From: Botryococcus braunii
Lineage: Eukaryota > Chlorophyta > Trebouxiophyceae
DNA: 15,000 nt
Direction: 5' to 3'
Assembly (NCBI GenBank): GCA_002005505.1
Contig: KV908363.1
Location: 636,227-651,226 of the forward strand
The position numbers and the translations under genes were made by a program. The notes beneath the pieces were generated by a model. That model had not been told where the DNA came from. It ran no database searches and saw nothing but the letters and a program-made list of their open reading frames with translations. Positions 8,598 through 15,000 of the stretch are shown here, one piece after another (within the stretch, counting starts at the first letter, position 1; each line of letters starts with the position of its first letter).

Positions 8598-11500
8598 CCC
8601 CCCCTCCCTCCCTCCCTCTTCCCCCCCCCCCCTCTCTCCTCTCCCTCCCTCCCTCGTCGCGGAGGGAGGGCAAGTTATCACTAACCTCACCCCGGGGGGG
8701 GGGGGGGGACGTAACCCCGCCGCGGAGGGAAGGGTGAGTTGCGGAGTAACAGCGCCGCGGAAAAGGCAAGTTGCCAGTAACCTCGCGGAAGGGGGGGGGG
8801 GGAGGGGGAGGTGTAAGTAACCTGGTGTGAGCAAGAACGGACCTGCTTTGTATCTCGCTGCTCGTCGTCTCCGCTCCCTCAAGCGGTCGCTTCTCGCCAT
8901 GGTTGGAGTTCCCCCGGGACAGCAGATTCTGCAGGGCTGCACTGCGCGGCCACTCCTTGCCCACCTTGCTGGCTGTGGGATGCAAAGGCTCCACATTGAG
9001 CGGCTGAATGTGGAGAGATGTGTTCACTGTGAGCCAAATGCAGCAACCCAGTAAAAACAGTTGCCCCATTAAACACTTGCTGGCGAGTCCTGCTTTTCCA
9101 CTACTTCAACCATCGGCAAACTGGGCAGACTTCTATGGTTCCGACCCGCCTCACACTCGCACCACATGCCAACAACACGCGATGCCAAGAAGAAGCCGGT
9201 GCACTCTCCGGAAGGAGCTTGTTACTGGATAGAACCATGGACTGCATTCTTGAGAAAATAATTGAAAGTGACTCTTTCTCCCTTCTTCCACCGGTCACAT
9301 ATTGACATCCTCTCAGACTACATTTTAGCCGCCGAAGGGAGAGCAGCTCCCGGGTAAGTTCAGAGCTAAAGACTTGGTGAATTCTTCACACCCGATTGGA
9401 GCCTTAATATTTGAATTATTTGCATGTAACTTTTGAACGACACACATGAACATCCTCTCAGAATGAACACATATCCGAACATCCCCTCCTACTACTCTTG
9501 AAGCCGACACGCAGCACCTCTCAGGCAAGTTCAGATCTACAGATTCAATGAACCTTCACACATAATCCCTGCCTTAACCTTTACACATTGCTTCGTGCGC
9601 TTAGCACGAACTCAAGGAAAAGGCCGGGTGCAAAGCCGACTACCCTGGCGCATTGTTCCTTACAGGAGGCCACTTGACGTCCTCAAACGATGCCCACAAC
9701 CCATGCAAAGGTCATTATCATCACAAAGATGTGGGAGATGTGGGGGACACTCACCAGCTTTCTGGGGCGCAAGGATTGAGCTGCTGATGTGGGAAGACAC
9801 AGGCACACAGTCCTTATCCGCCGTCCAGCGCACAAACCCGTTGCTGTACGTCGTGTTGCTTTGTTGCCTGCAGTGGAAAGCGGGCTCTGCGCCTCTTTCC
9901 GCCTCCGCCCGCCCGTGGACCGACCCGCTGGCCTGCTCGCCTTGCCCCTCGAAGCTGCTGTTCGCAAGAAGGTCGCGGTAATGGTGCTTGGGGACATTTG
10001 GGCCGACTCCAGAACAGTCGACGCCCCGCGAATCCCCATTGGAGGGCCCGTCAGGGTTGTTAGAACCGTTCTGCCGGCCGGAAGAGGAGGAGTTGTACCG
10101 CGTGCTTGTACTCCTCTTCAGAGTGAAGCGGGACAGGTCGCGTGTCCGAGGCAAACACCCTGCGCGATCGTCGAGGGGGGTGCCTTCACGGCTGGCCTCC
10201 GAGCTGTTACCCCGGCTGCCGGAGTTCCGTCCCGCTGTACCGCCGGCTGCCCGCAAATCTGGGGAGTGGCTGCCGCCCCGTGGCTGCCCAGCAGCCTGCT
10301 CTGAACGCGCTGTGAGACCCAGCGGGGGGTCCTGACTCTGTGCAAGGTCCTGGAAGTCAACGCTGCGACCAGAGACGCCCGCTGCATGTTGGTTGAGGTC
10401 TCCCTCTGCATCTGCGAGGCGGGTCTGGCTGGCATTCCCTGACGAGTCCCCTGATCCTCCCTCCTCCGGCTCATGAGGTCCCTGAGGTCCCCCCAGCACC
10501 CTCCTCCCAATCAGCCCCTCCCAGACACGGTTTCCTGGGTATCTCCACCTCGCCTCACCTCACTCTGTTTCCAGGTCTATCTACTCTGATGGAGCTTCAC
10601 CCAGGTGAAAGCTATGCAAGCAAAAAATGTATGTGTCTGTCGGTCTGACGTCTGCCTGCTTGTCTGTCTCTCGCTCACTCCCCCCCCCTCTCTCTCTCCC
10701 TCCCCCCCGCTCTTCCCCCCCCCCCCGGCCCCTCAAAACAAAGGACTAATGTTCCAAGCGCCTGCTGTTGTCCTTACACAGGTCGCAATCATGACTGTCA
10801 CACAAGCGGACACGGCGCCACCAAGCCTCCCTCCTGCAACCCTTGTTGGAATGAACATTTACCTCGACGCGGTCGCCCATGACTGGATGATGAGAGCCCA
10901 GATCATCGCCTGAACCCCAGCCATATCGGGCTCTCTTGTCCCCCTTCAGGGAGAACCGCCCGCCTGATGATTGGCCCGAAGTTCTCCAAGCCGCATTCCA
11001 GGTGGCGTCTGACCCCGAAGGAGCTGCAGTCAACTTGGAAGGCTCCCCTCGTCTGTTCTTTGATCTCCAGACATGCTGCCACAAAGGCACAATCTCATTT
11101 CTGCGGACTGGTTTGATAAGATAATCTGCCGCGCCCGCCTGGAAAGCTTCCATCATCGTATTCTGATCAGCTTCACTGGACATTACTGCATCCAGCGTCA
11201 CCCCAAACCAGCTGTCAGCCTCACATGGTGTAACAGGCCCCTCCCAGATTCCAACTTGCACAACAATCGCAGCACTAGGCCAGTGAAAAGTGACTCAATG
11301 CTTCGAAACAATTCTTAGCCTCACATCGTGTAGCACGCCCCTACCAGGTTCCAACTTGCACAACAATTGCAGCACTAAGCCAGTGAAAATGTGTCGGTTC
11401 TGCACAATTGCGTTTGGACCCATCTTAAGGGCCAGTTTGCTGCTGTGCCATGAGGAGGCGGGATTGGCTTCTGAAAAGAAACAGGGATGAATGGAAGCTT

Positions 11501-13029
11501 ATACCCTGAGCCAAGGGTGAATACTTACCAATGACAGGGATGCTGCGAAATTCCTTGCGCTGCACGACCTCGCATATCAACTCCATGCCATTCAGCTGCA
11601 CAGCCAACAACGAAATTTTGTCACATTTGGTGTTCAGAGGCCGAAAGATGCCACAATATCCTAAGCGGAAAACAGGCCAGAAAGTAGAGATACATGCTTC
11701 ATGCCGCAAAGCAAGACAAACAGTGGACTGCAGTGGCTGCCGCAACATGATTAAGCAGGTTAAACAGTAACACAGCTCGATCTAGTAGGTAAAAAACCCA
11801 CCCTTACAACCACGAACACCAACAACATTATTTATGCATCATGTACACGATCACAAACTCCAACAGTGCAACAGTAGCAGGGAATACTTCAGACATTCAC
11901 AGCCCACCTCGCAGAGTTGTAAAGAAAGACATTTCAGGAAACCTGGCAGGTTAAATTCTCCCAGTCAGACCAGAAGGCAAAGTCCCTTGCAAACCTCCCA
12001 AAAATGCACTGATCCCATGAACACCACCATAATTGCAGTAATTTCCCGGAAATACCGGAAAACAAGCAGGTACGACGAGTCGAACTGAACGAAGTTGTTC
12101 ACCCCGGAAGGTCGACTCTCGCCGACCCGGCTGCCAAGTCTCAGCAACGGGCGACGTGGACCTCGACGAATACAATAACCATGAATTAAGGAAACATACT
12201 ATTAGCCGAGGGACGATCCGGCACAAAGATACCTCAAAAGATATTTGTGCACTTTTTTGAATCTTGCGGCGAAGCACGTCGCCTGAAAAAGCACTTTATT
12301 GTTCGGAGCTTACAACTTCGAACACGCCATACCTCCACCCCACGGACCCTTCCCAGACACTTCAGTACCCATAAAACATCTTGAGAAAGGCTGGCTCCAC
12401 TGCCTGGCTCGCATAACCTCGGATGTGTTGCGCACCTCCGGCATTAAAATATCGGTGAGGATCAGATTGATACTTCGGCCGTTCTCCCCCTCCAAGACTT
12501 CCAAAGCCTCCCTCCCATTGGTTGTCGAAGTGACTGCAGCAAACACACACGCATGTGAGTTTTAGATGCCTAGGGCGCGAGCAGACCTCGGCTACAACAA
12601 GAACTTCAAGATTAAGTCCAAGCAAGAAAATACAAACAATGAATTCTTCATACACAGGCACTGAAGCTGCATGCCCATCAATGAGAAGCCAAGGAAAAAA
12701 ATACGCTTGCCTATCATTAACGGTCAAAATGAACAACTGAAAAGGTCCTGACTTGATGTAGGTCACTGCACGCTTGTCACCCCCCCTTCCCACTCCTTAA
12801 TGTCCTCCATAAGCTCGTTGGCAGGCTCGCATGTCCACACACCTTTGTAGTCGCATTTTGTTAAAAGCGTCGAAATCGTAAAACGAGTCGGCTCATCATC
12901 CTCCACGAGGAGGACGTGACAGGTGCGGCTTGCAGCAAACCCCGAGCGGCTCGAAGGACCCGCACGCCGGTCTGTGGCACCCGAAAGACTTCCATCTTTC
13001 TCCTCTTCTGGAGACTCTGGAGATGCCAT
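5644..13029 (-). CDS. PRR: pseudo-response regulator (receiver + CCT) circadian-clock-type protein, ten-exon gene
   Basis: Minus-strand gene joined from exons 13029-12843, 12533-12436, 11595-11529, 11185-10863, 10481-9755, 9026-8843, 8334-8170, 7507-7384, 6381-6274 and 5805-5644. All introns are GT-AG and all phases match. The product is 714 residues (659 without exon 7), within the usual PRR size. The receiver (about 38-150) carries the acidic pair Glu43/Asp44 (LLVEDDEPTR), phospho-acceptor Asp90 (LTDILMPE), Ser120 (VMSS) and Lys142 (LIKPVRRNE), and ends LWQHVWR as in PRR1/3/5/7/9. A Ser/Gly-rich linker follows, then a CCT motif (RRAAIVKFREKRK ... RPRCRGQFVK) at about 642-683. In plants, PRRs are nuclear transcriptional repressors of morning clock genes, and CCT contacts DNA. 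Unlike flowering-plant members, the acceptor Asp is kept. Features of both PRR7-like (LWQHVWR) and TOC1-like (GAADYL) receivers occur, so no subfamily is assigned. Confidence 0.9.
5862..5974. repeat. (GT)n-(CG)n-(GA)n-G15 compound microsatellite in PRR intron 9
   Basis: On the plus strand, (GT)n at about 5862-5889 is followed by (CG)n to 5899, (GA)n to 5952 and a G-run to 5967. In the PRR transcript this reads C-run, (CU)n, (GC)n, (AC)n. Confidence 0.95.
6173..6255. repeat. 18-bp tandem repeat, four and a half units, PRR intron 9
   Basis: Units of the type ACCAACCGCATGCAAAGT lie at 6173-6190, 6191-6209, 6210-6227, 6228-6245 and a partial one to 6255. The array ends 18 bp from the exon 9 donor. 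The core GCATGC is palindromic. Confidence 0.88.
6274..6381 (-). CDS. PRR: PRR exon 9: first half of CCT motif
   Basis: Codes VAYDPHYHQSNNTAA and then RRAAIVKFREKRKARNFDKK, the basic N-terminal half of the CONSTANS/CO-like/TOC1 (CCT) motif with its nuclear-localisation-like cluster. Without splicing, the next codons are GTC TAG, so the GT directly after the KK codons must be the donor. The acceptor GTCGGGCAG is chosen for phase 0, and a CTAAC branch-site-like string lies about 20 nt upstream. An alternative acceptor at about 6397 is out of phase with exon 8. Confidence 0.9.
6886..6919. repeat. C9-G-C15-A9 homopolymer block, PRR intron 8
   Basis: A C-run at 6886-6910 with one interrupting G is followed by 9 A. 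On the transcript strand it is U9 then a G-run. Confidence 0.95.
7177..7373. repeat. C-runs and (CA)n followed by G-runs and (GA)n, PRR intron 8
   Basis: The plus strand is almost purely C/A to about 7268, then purely G/A to 7373. The two halves are largely complementary in their C-run and G-run parts. The block starts about 10 nt inside intron 8 from the exon 8 donor. Confidence 0.93.
7384..7507 (-). CDS. PRR: PRR exon 8: linker before CCT
   Basis: Acceptor ACACCTTGGACAG, phase 2. The exon codes SGGKECGEVVQGWAPQPQ and then VPMHHFLQAMQAVQDNVQ. Donor GTGCAG/GTGCGT, phase 0, matches exon 9. An upstream acceptor near 7549 in phase 0 would lengthen it. Immediately after the donor the transcript enters a long CU/C-rich run. 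Confidence 0.65.
7759..7887. repeat. polypyrimidine tract C/(CT)n/C, PRR intron 7
   Basis: The plus strand is nearly all C and T: C15, (CT)n, C-rich runs with rare A. In the PRR transcript it is (GA)n flanked by G-runs. Confidence 0.95.
8025..8160. repeat. (CA)n then (GA)n/G-rich tract, PRR intron 7
   Basis: A (CA)n run to about 8105 is followed by a GA/G-rich run to about 8160, just 3' (in transcript sense) of the exon 7 donor. In the transcript it reads CU/C-rich and then (UG)n. Confidence 0.95.
8170..8334 (-). CDS. PRR: PRR exon 7 (tentative; possibly a cassette exon)
   Basis: A 165-bp exon with symmetric phase 2 boundaries, so it can be included or skipped without changing frame. It is chosen because phases fit exons 6 and 8 and because EKLSAFSAYGS resembles the SAFSRYN patch of land-plant PRRs. 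Donor CAGCAG/GTGCAA is good. The acceptor CTATCAG lacks a clear pyrimidine tract. A second frame is also open over about 8170-8350, so the call is weak. It sits between intron tracts of (GA)n and (GT)n in the transcript sense. Confidence 0.4.
8421..8655. repeat. long polypyrimidine tract with (CT)n, PRR intron 6
   Basis: About 235 nt of nearly pure C/T, with (CT)n at 8523-8594 flanked by C-runs. In the transcript it is polypurine. Several open frames cross it only because dinucleotide repeats lack stops. Confidence 0.95.
8658..8816. repeat. dispersed CGCGGAGGGAAGG..AGTTxxxAGTAACCTCG cassette, about four degenerate copies
   Basis: Copies start at CGCGG near 8658, 8721, 8756 and 8784. Each carries variants of GGCAAGTT and GTAACCTC. 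A 15-nt G-run (8694-8708) interrupts the array. It lies in PRR intron 6. Confidence 0.7.
8843..9026 (-). CDS. PRR: PRR exon 6: linker
   Basis: Acceptor CATTTGGCTCACAG, phase 1, joins exon 5 as QKAVNTSLHIQPLNV. The exon continues through LQNLLSRGNSNHGEKRPLEG and TTSSEIQS. Donor CAAAGCAG/GTCCGT is in phase 2. The composition matches the linker. No named domain. Confidence 0.7.
9304..9588. repeat. diverged ~174-bp spaced duplication in PRR intron 5
   Basis: 9304-9408 and 9478-9588 share, in order, CATCC(T/C)CTC, AGCCGNC, a GCA(G/C)CTC patch, CAAGTTCAGA-like and CTTCACAC blocks. A third CATCCTCTCAGA copy sits at about 9450. Degenerate, likely old. Confidence 0.6.
9755..10481 (-). CDS. PRR: PRR exon 5: long Ser/Gly/Arg-rich linker
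   Basis: Codes about 242 residues. The linker is of low complexity and rich in Ser, Gly and acidic residues, typical of the disordered PRR middle region. LSRFTLKRSTSTRYNSSSS (about 341-359) loosely resembles the LSLKR...RYN patch of the PRR family. Donor AAAGCTG/GTGAGT is strong and its phase 1 matches exon 6. The acceptor GGACCTCAG, chosen for phase 0, has a poor pyrimidine tract, so the 5' boundary may shift. The frame runs open across the whole interval. Confidence 0.78.
10681..10730. repeat. C/(CT)n pyrimidine tract in PRR intron 4
   Basis: Mostly C with a short (CT)n and C14. On the transcript strand it is G-rich with GA. Confidence 0.93.
10863..11185 (-). CDS. PRR: PRR exon 4: receiver beta4-alpha5 and start of linker
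   Basis: Acceptor GGATGCAG, phase 1 in, restores IPVIVMSSEAD. Then come GAADYLIKPVRRNE (Lys142, invariant in receivers) and LWQHVWRSKNR, which closes the domain as in plant PRRs. About 65 Gly/Ser/Arg-rich residues follow. Donor GAG/GTAAAT in phase 0 is good; the exon end is less certain than its start. Confidence 0.88.
11217..11390. repeat. 74-bp direct repeat with exact 100-bp period, PRR intron 3
   Basis: Copies 11217-11290 and 11317-11390 begin AGCCTCACAT and share an uninterrupted block CCAACTTGCACAACAAT, then GCAGCACTA and GCCAGTGAAAA. They differ at a handful of sites. The first copy lies about 30 nt from the exon 4 acceptor. Confidence 0.9.
11529..11595 (-). CDS. PRR: PRR exon 3: receiver alpha3-beta4
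   Basis: A 67-bp exon coding LNGMELICEVVQRKEF and RSIPVI. Acceptor GGCTGTGCAG is in phase 0. Donor ATTG/GTAAGT, a near-consensus site, is in phase 1. It completes MPELNGMEL across the exon 2 junction. Confidence 0.93.
12436..12533 (-). CDS. PRR: PRR exon 2: receiver core with phospho-acceptor Asp90
   Basis: Acceptor TTTGCTGCAG, phase 1 in. The exon codes VTSTTNGREALEVLEG and then INLILTDILMPE. The Asp of LTD is the conserved phosphorylation site of true response regulators; flowering-plant PRRs have Glu here. The donor GTGCGC follows GAG in phase 0. Confidence 0.93.
12843..13029 (-). CDS. PRR: PRR exon 1: start codon and receiver beta1-alpha1
   Basis: Codes 62 residues plus one base. The start is the first ATG after an in-frame TGA at 13066-13068, so it is well supported unless an upstream exon splices in. 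The first 35 or so residues are acidic and Ser-rich. CHVLLVEDDEPTRF then opens the receiver, with acidic pocket residues Glu43/Asp44. The donor follows TGCGACTACAAAG (GTGTGTGG, phase 1). Reading on gives non-conserved sequence, while splicing to exon 2 gives CDYKVTSTTNGREAL, exactly the receiver alpha1-beta2 join. Confidence 0.93.
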
Positions 13030-13306
13030 TAAAGCAGACTGCCCCGGACACCCCGGGGGATCTTCTCACCGTCAACAAACTCCCAGGTAATAGAGATACA
13101 AGCTTGAAGCGAAGTTTGCGATGCGACACTCTGTCCAAATGCTTGCGCTTTGTCGAAGCTTCGTGTCCAGCGCGAGGGAGGGCAGTCGAGATGCTGTTGT
13201 CTGGCATGCACTTTTGCATACTTCGCTGCCCCTCGCGTGATATCCGTGTGAGATCTCGAAGGGCCACTGCCCAGCATAACCCATGGGGCAGACCATAAAA
13301 TTGGTT

Positions 13307-13312
13307 CACGTG
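13307..13312. promoter_or_regulatory. G-box (CACGTG) about 280 bp upstream of PRR start
   Basis: A perfect CACGTG palindrome, in the context TTCACGTGATAA. In plants G-boxes bind bHLH and bZIP factors, including light- and clock-linked ones. A 6-bp motif occurs often by chance, and the second copy I noticed, at about 6179, lies inside an intron. Confidence 0.3.
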
Positions 13313-13572
13313 ATAACCCTTTTTCGACTTTTTATTCGGCTATAGGTTATAGCGGGATATTTCTCGGAGAACTTGCTGGCGTGGACGAAAGGAACGGACG
13401 GTAATCCACGGTCTACGCACGTCCTTTCCGTGGATAAAGCGTACGGCAGGTATGCCACCAGTTGGAACCGGGTCCAAGTCCCGTGCCCCGCAGAAACGCT
13501 CGGAATGGTAGGGATCAACAGCATTGCTTCATCCATCAATGAATCATTCTTCGCTGTTCGCCCACTCCCCGT

Positions 13573-13710
13573 GATATAAAAGCTGTTTTGTGCAGCAAAC
13601 ACTTGCCTGGTTCAAGGGATATAAAAGCCTGTTTTGTGCAGCAAACACTAGCCTGGTTCAAGGGATTTAAAGGCCTGTTTTGTGCAGCAAACAGTTGCCT
13701 GGTTCAAGGG
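13573..13710. repeat. three tandem 45-46-bp units, two with TATAAAAG
   Basis: Units start at 13573, 13618 and 13664. Each runs GATATAAAAGCCTGTTTTG, then TGCAGCAAACACTTGCCTGG and TTCAAGG. The third has TTTAAAGG instead of TATAAAAG. High identity implies recent amplification. Confidence 0.93.
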
Positions 13711-14149
13711 TCTGGCTGAAGGTCAGTGGATTAGAGCTAAGACAGACCCAGGCTCTCGTTTCTAGCATTTACATGTTATTGCGCATGCAGAGTATGTAGG
13801 GATGGGAGCAGATGGTCGGACGAAATGAGTCTGGATCCCATGACGTTCACATCTGAACTGAATCCTATGGACGTGAATCCCAGGATTGTTCTAGATTTTA
13901 TTTAGTCCCTGTCTGGAAGACCCCCCTCCTCGGACGTCAATGTTTGAAGTTTCAAGTCTTAACGTTTAAAGCACCAAAGTTCTGTGAGTATAAATGCTTC
14001 TTTGGATTCCGCGTACCCGCATGACGGATTTATGGTTTGCGGTTAGGATAGGCTTCACTCATTATGATAAATGCTTGTTCCAACGTCAGAGCTTTCCGCA
14101 GGACATGGGACTGTTTACTCAGTGGAGGAATGTGTTGTGTTGATGCAGC

Positions 14150-14175
14150 CACGGCAGTCCCCAGGGTCTGCCGTG
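14150..14175. repeat. perfect 8-bp stem hairpin
   Basis: CACGGCAG (14150-14157) and CTGCCGTG (14168-14175) are separated by a 10-nt loop. It lies just downstream, in the PRR direction, of the minus-strand TATA-like box. Confidence 0.7.
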
Positions 14176-14215
14176 TCCGCAATTCTGTCTAGCATTTAAA
14201 ATTGAAGAGTGAAGC

Positions 14216-14224
14216 CTATTTATA
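14216..14224 (-). promoter_or_regulatory. TATA-like box TATAAATAG on the PRR strand
   Basis: The minus strand reads TATAAATAG, close to the plant TATA consensus. If used, transcription would start near 14185-14190, leaving a 5' UTR of about 1.15 kb or one containing an intron. There is no independent support. Confidence 0.2.
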
Positions 14225-14323
14225 TTTGGTTCACACGCTTCTAAAGTATTGGCGCAGGATACCCAGCTTGAGAAACGAGTTGTTAAAATGCAAGGGCGAT
14301 TGCATTTGAGCTTGAATGGATGT

Positions 14324-14324
<1 letters not shown>

Positions 14325-14366
<42 letters not shown>
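14325..14366. repeat. T42 homopolymer
   Basis: 42 uninterrupted T. On the minus strand it is A42, possibly the tail of a retroposed sequence, but no element body is recognised next to it. Confidence 0.95.
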
Positions 14367-14367
<1 letters not shown>

Positions 14368-14711
14368 TCACGGAGACCGTCCGCTGCTACCTGTCAACCA
14401 TTGATGGCCATGGCGCTGCTTTTCCAAATTTTCATTGCCATGCCAGCACCGAGTTCCCCCTGTTTTTTGTCTGAGACCCGAGTCAACGCCCTTGCAGGGC
14501 TGCCATAGAGGAGAATAAGATGGTCAAAATTTTTGCACGATGAGGGGCTCATGAGCAGATTGATCAAACTGCCCCTGAAATACTTGGAATGCACCCATCA
14601 GAGTTGCTTCTCCAACTCGCAGCGCTCTTGTGCCCGCCCTAATGAAAGTCGCAAATATCAAGAAACAGGACGAAGTCTTGCGACAGTTAATCTATACAAC
14701 AGCGGGGTTGC

Positions 14712-14796
14712 ATACATCATGGGCGTTGGTGTCTAAAGAATGCTGAGCTCCCTCAAGTGCAACGCCCATGATGTATTTTGCAGCGTTGCACTTGAG
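14712..14796. repeat. two overlapping perfect inverted repeats (17 bp and 13 bp)
   Basis: Arm ATACATCATGGGCGTTG (14712-14728) pairs perfectly with 14760-14776. Arm CTCAAGTGCAACG (14752-14764) pairs perfectly with 14784-14796. The right arm of the first and the left arm of the second share CAACG (14760-14764), so both stems cannot form fully at once. Confidence 0.92.
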
Positions 14797-14851
14797 AGGC
14801 TGTTGCCCTTGAATTGTAAAATTATCCAGCTATCTATAATTTGTCCTTTCC

Positions 14852-15000
<149 letters not shown>

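Noticed and set aside
8386..8820. Plus-strand Ser/Pro/Leu-rich open frames
   Set aside because: Pure translations of (CT)n and C-runs in three frames; no coding signal.
8013..8996. 327-codon minus-strand open frame
   Set aside because: It merges exon 7 sequence, a long (GA)n/(GT)n intron and an out-of-frame stretch over exon 6. The length comes from stop-free dinucleotide repeats.
9789..10335. Plus-strand open frames of 115-171 codons
   Set aside because: Antisense shadows of the GC-rich PRR exon 5, which has matching splice phases and PRR-like composition.
12239..12247. AGATATTTG in intron 2, near match to the clock evening element
   Set aside because: One mismatch to AGATATTTT and inside an intron; expected by chance.
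12763..12842. Reading exon 1 through to a stop at 12763
   Set aside because: Sequence after CDYK breaks receiver homology. The GTGTGTGG donor joined to exon 2 restores it exactly.

Overview
The window looks like nuclear DNA of a streptophyte with large, repeat-rich introns, most likely a charophyte alga or a bryophyte-grade plant. Three things point there: one gene joins a response-regulator receiver to a C-terminal CCT motif (the plant clock pseudo-response regulator, PRR, architecture); its coding sequence is broken by many GT-AG introns; and a LINE-type reverse transcriptase fragment lies beside it. The species cannot be fixed from sequence reading alone.

Layout. 1-1245 (+) is the 3' part of a LINE reverse transcriptase ORF, cut by the window edge, followed by a probable LINE 3' tail holding an exact 66-bp tandem duplication. 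1.6-5.35 kb holds no gene I can support, only homopolymers and small degenerate repeats. 5351-5625 is a five-unit minisatellite just beyond the end of the next gene. 5644-13029 (-) is the main content: a PRR-like gene that I assembled by hand from ten exons whose splice phases all match. It predicts 714 residues, or 659 if the weak exon 7 is skipped. Receiver residues about 38-150 come from exons 1-4, a Ser/Gly-rich linker from exons 4-8, and the CCT motif from exons 9-10. 13030-15000 is the upstream flank, with a G-box, a triple TATAAAAG-bearing repeat, a minus-strand TATA-like box, an unusual pair of overlapping inverted repeats, and a long (CT)n tract.

The key biological point is that this 'pseudo' receiver keeps the phospho-acceptor aspartate and the other catalytic positions, unlike flowering-plant PRRs. 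It may still accept phosphate, as reported for moss PRRs. The introns of the second half of the gene (5.8-8.8 kb) are packed with (GA)n/(CT)n, (CA)n and C/G homopolymers. Their strand orientation switches between introns, so the pre-mRNA would carry complementary purine and pyrimidine tracts around the weak exons 7 and 8.

Most other open frames are shadows of exons or artefacts of stop-free simple repeats. Exon calls rest on phase matching, motif continuity and GT-AG sites read by eye. Exons 1-4, 9 and 10 are secure, 5, 6 and 8 are good, and 7 is tentative.
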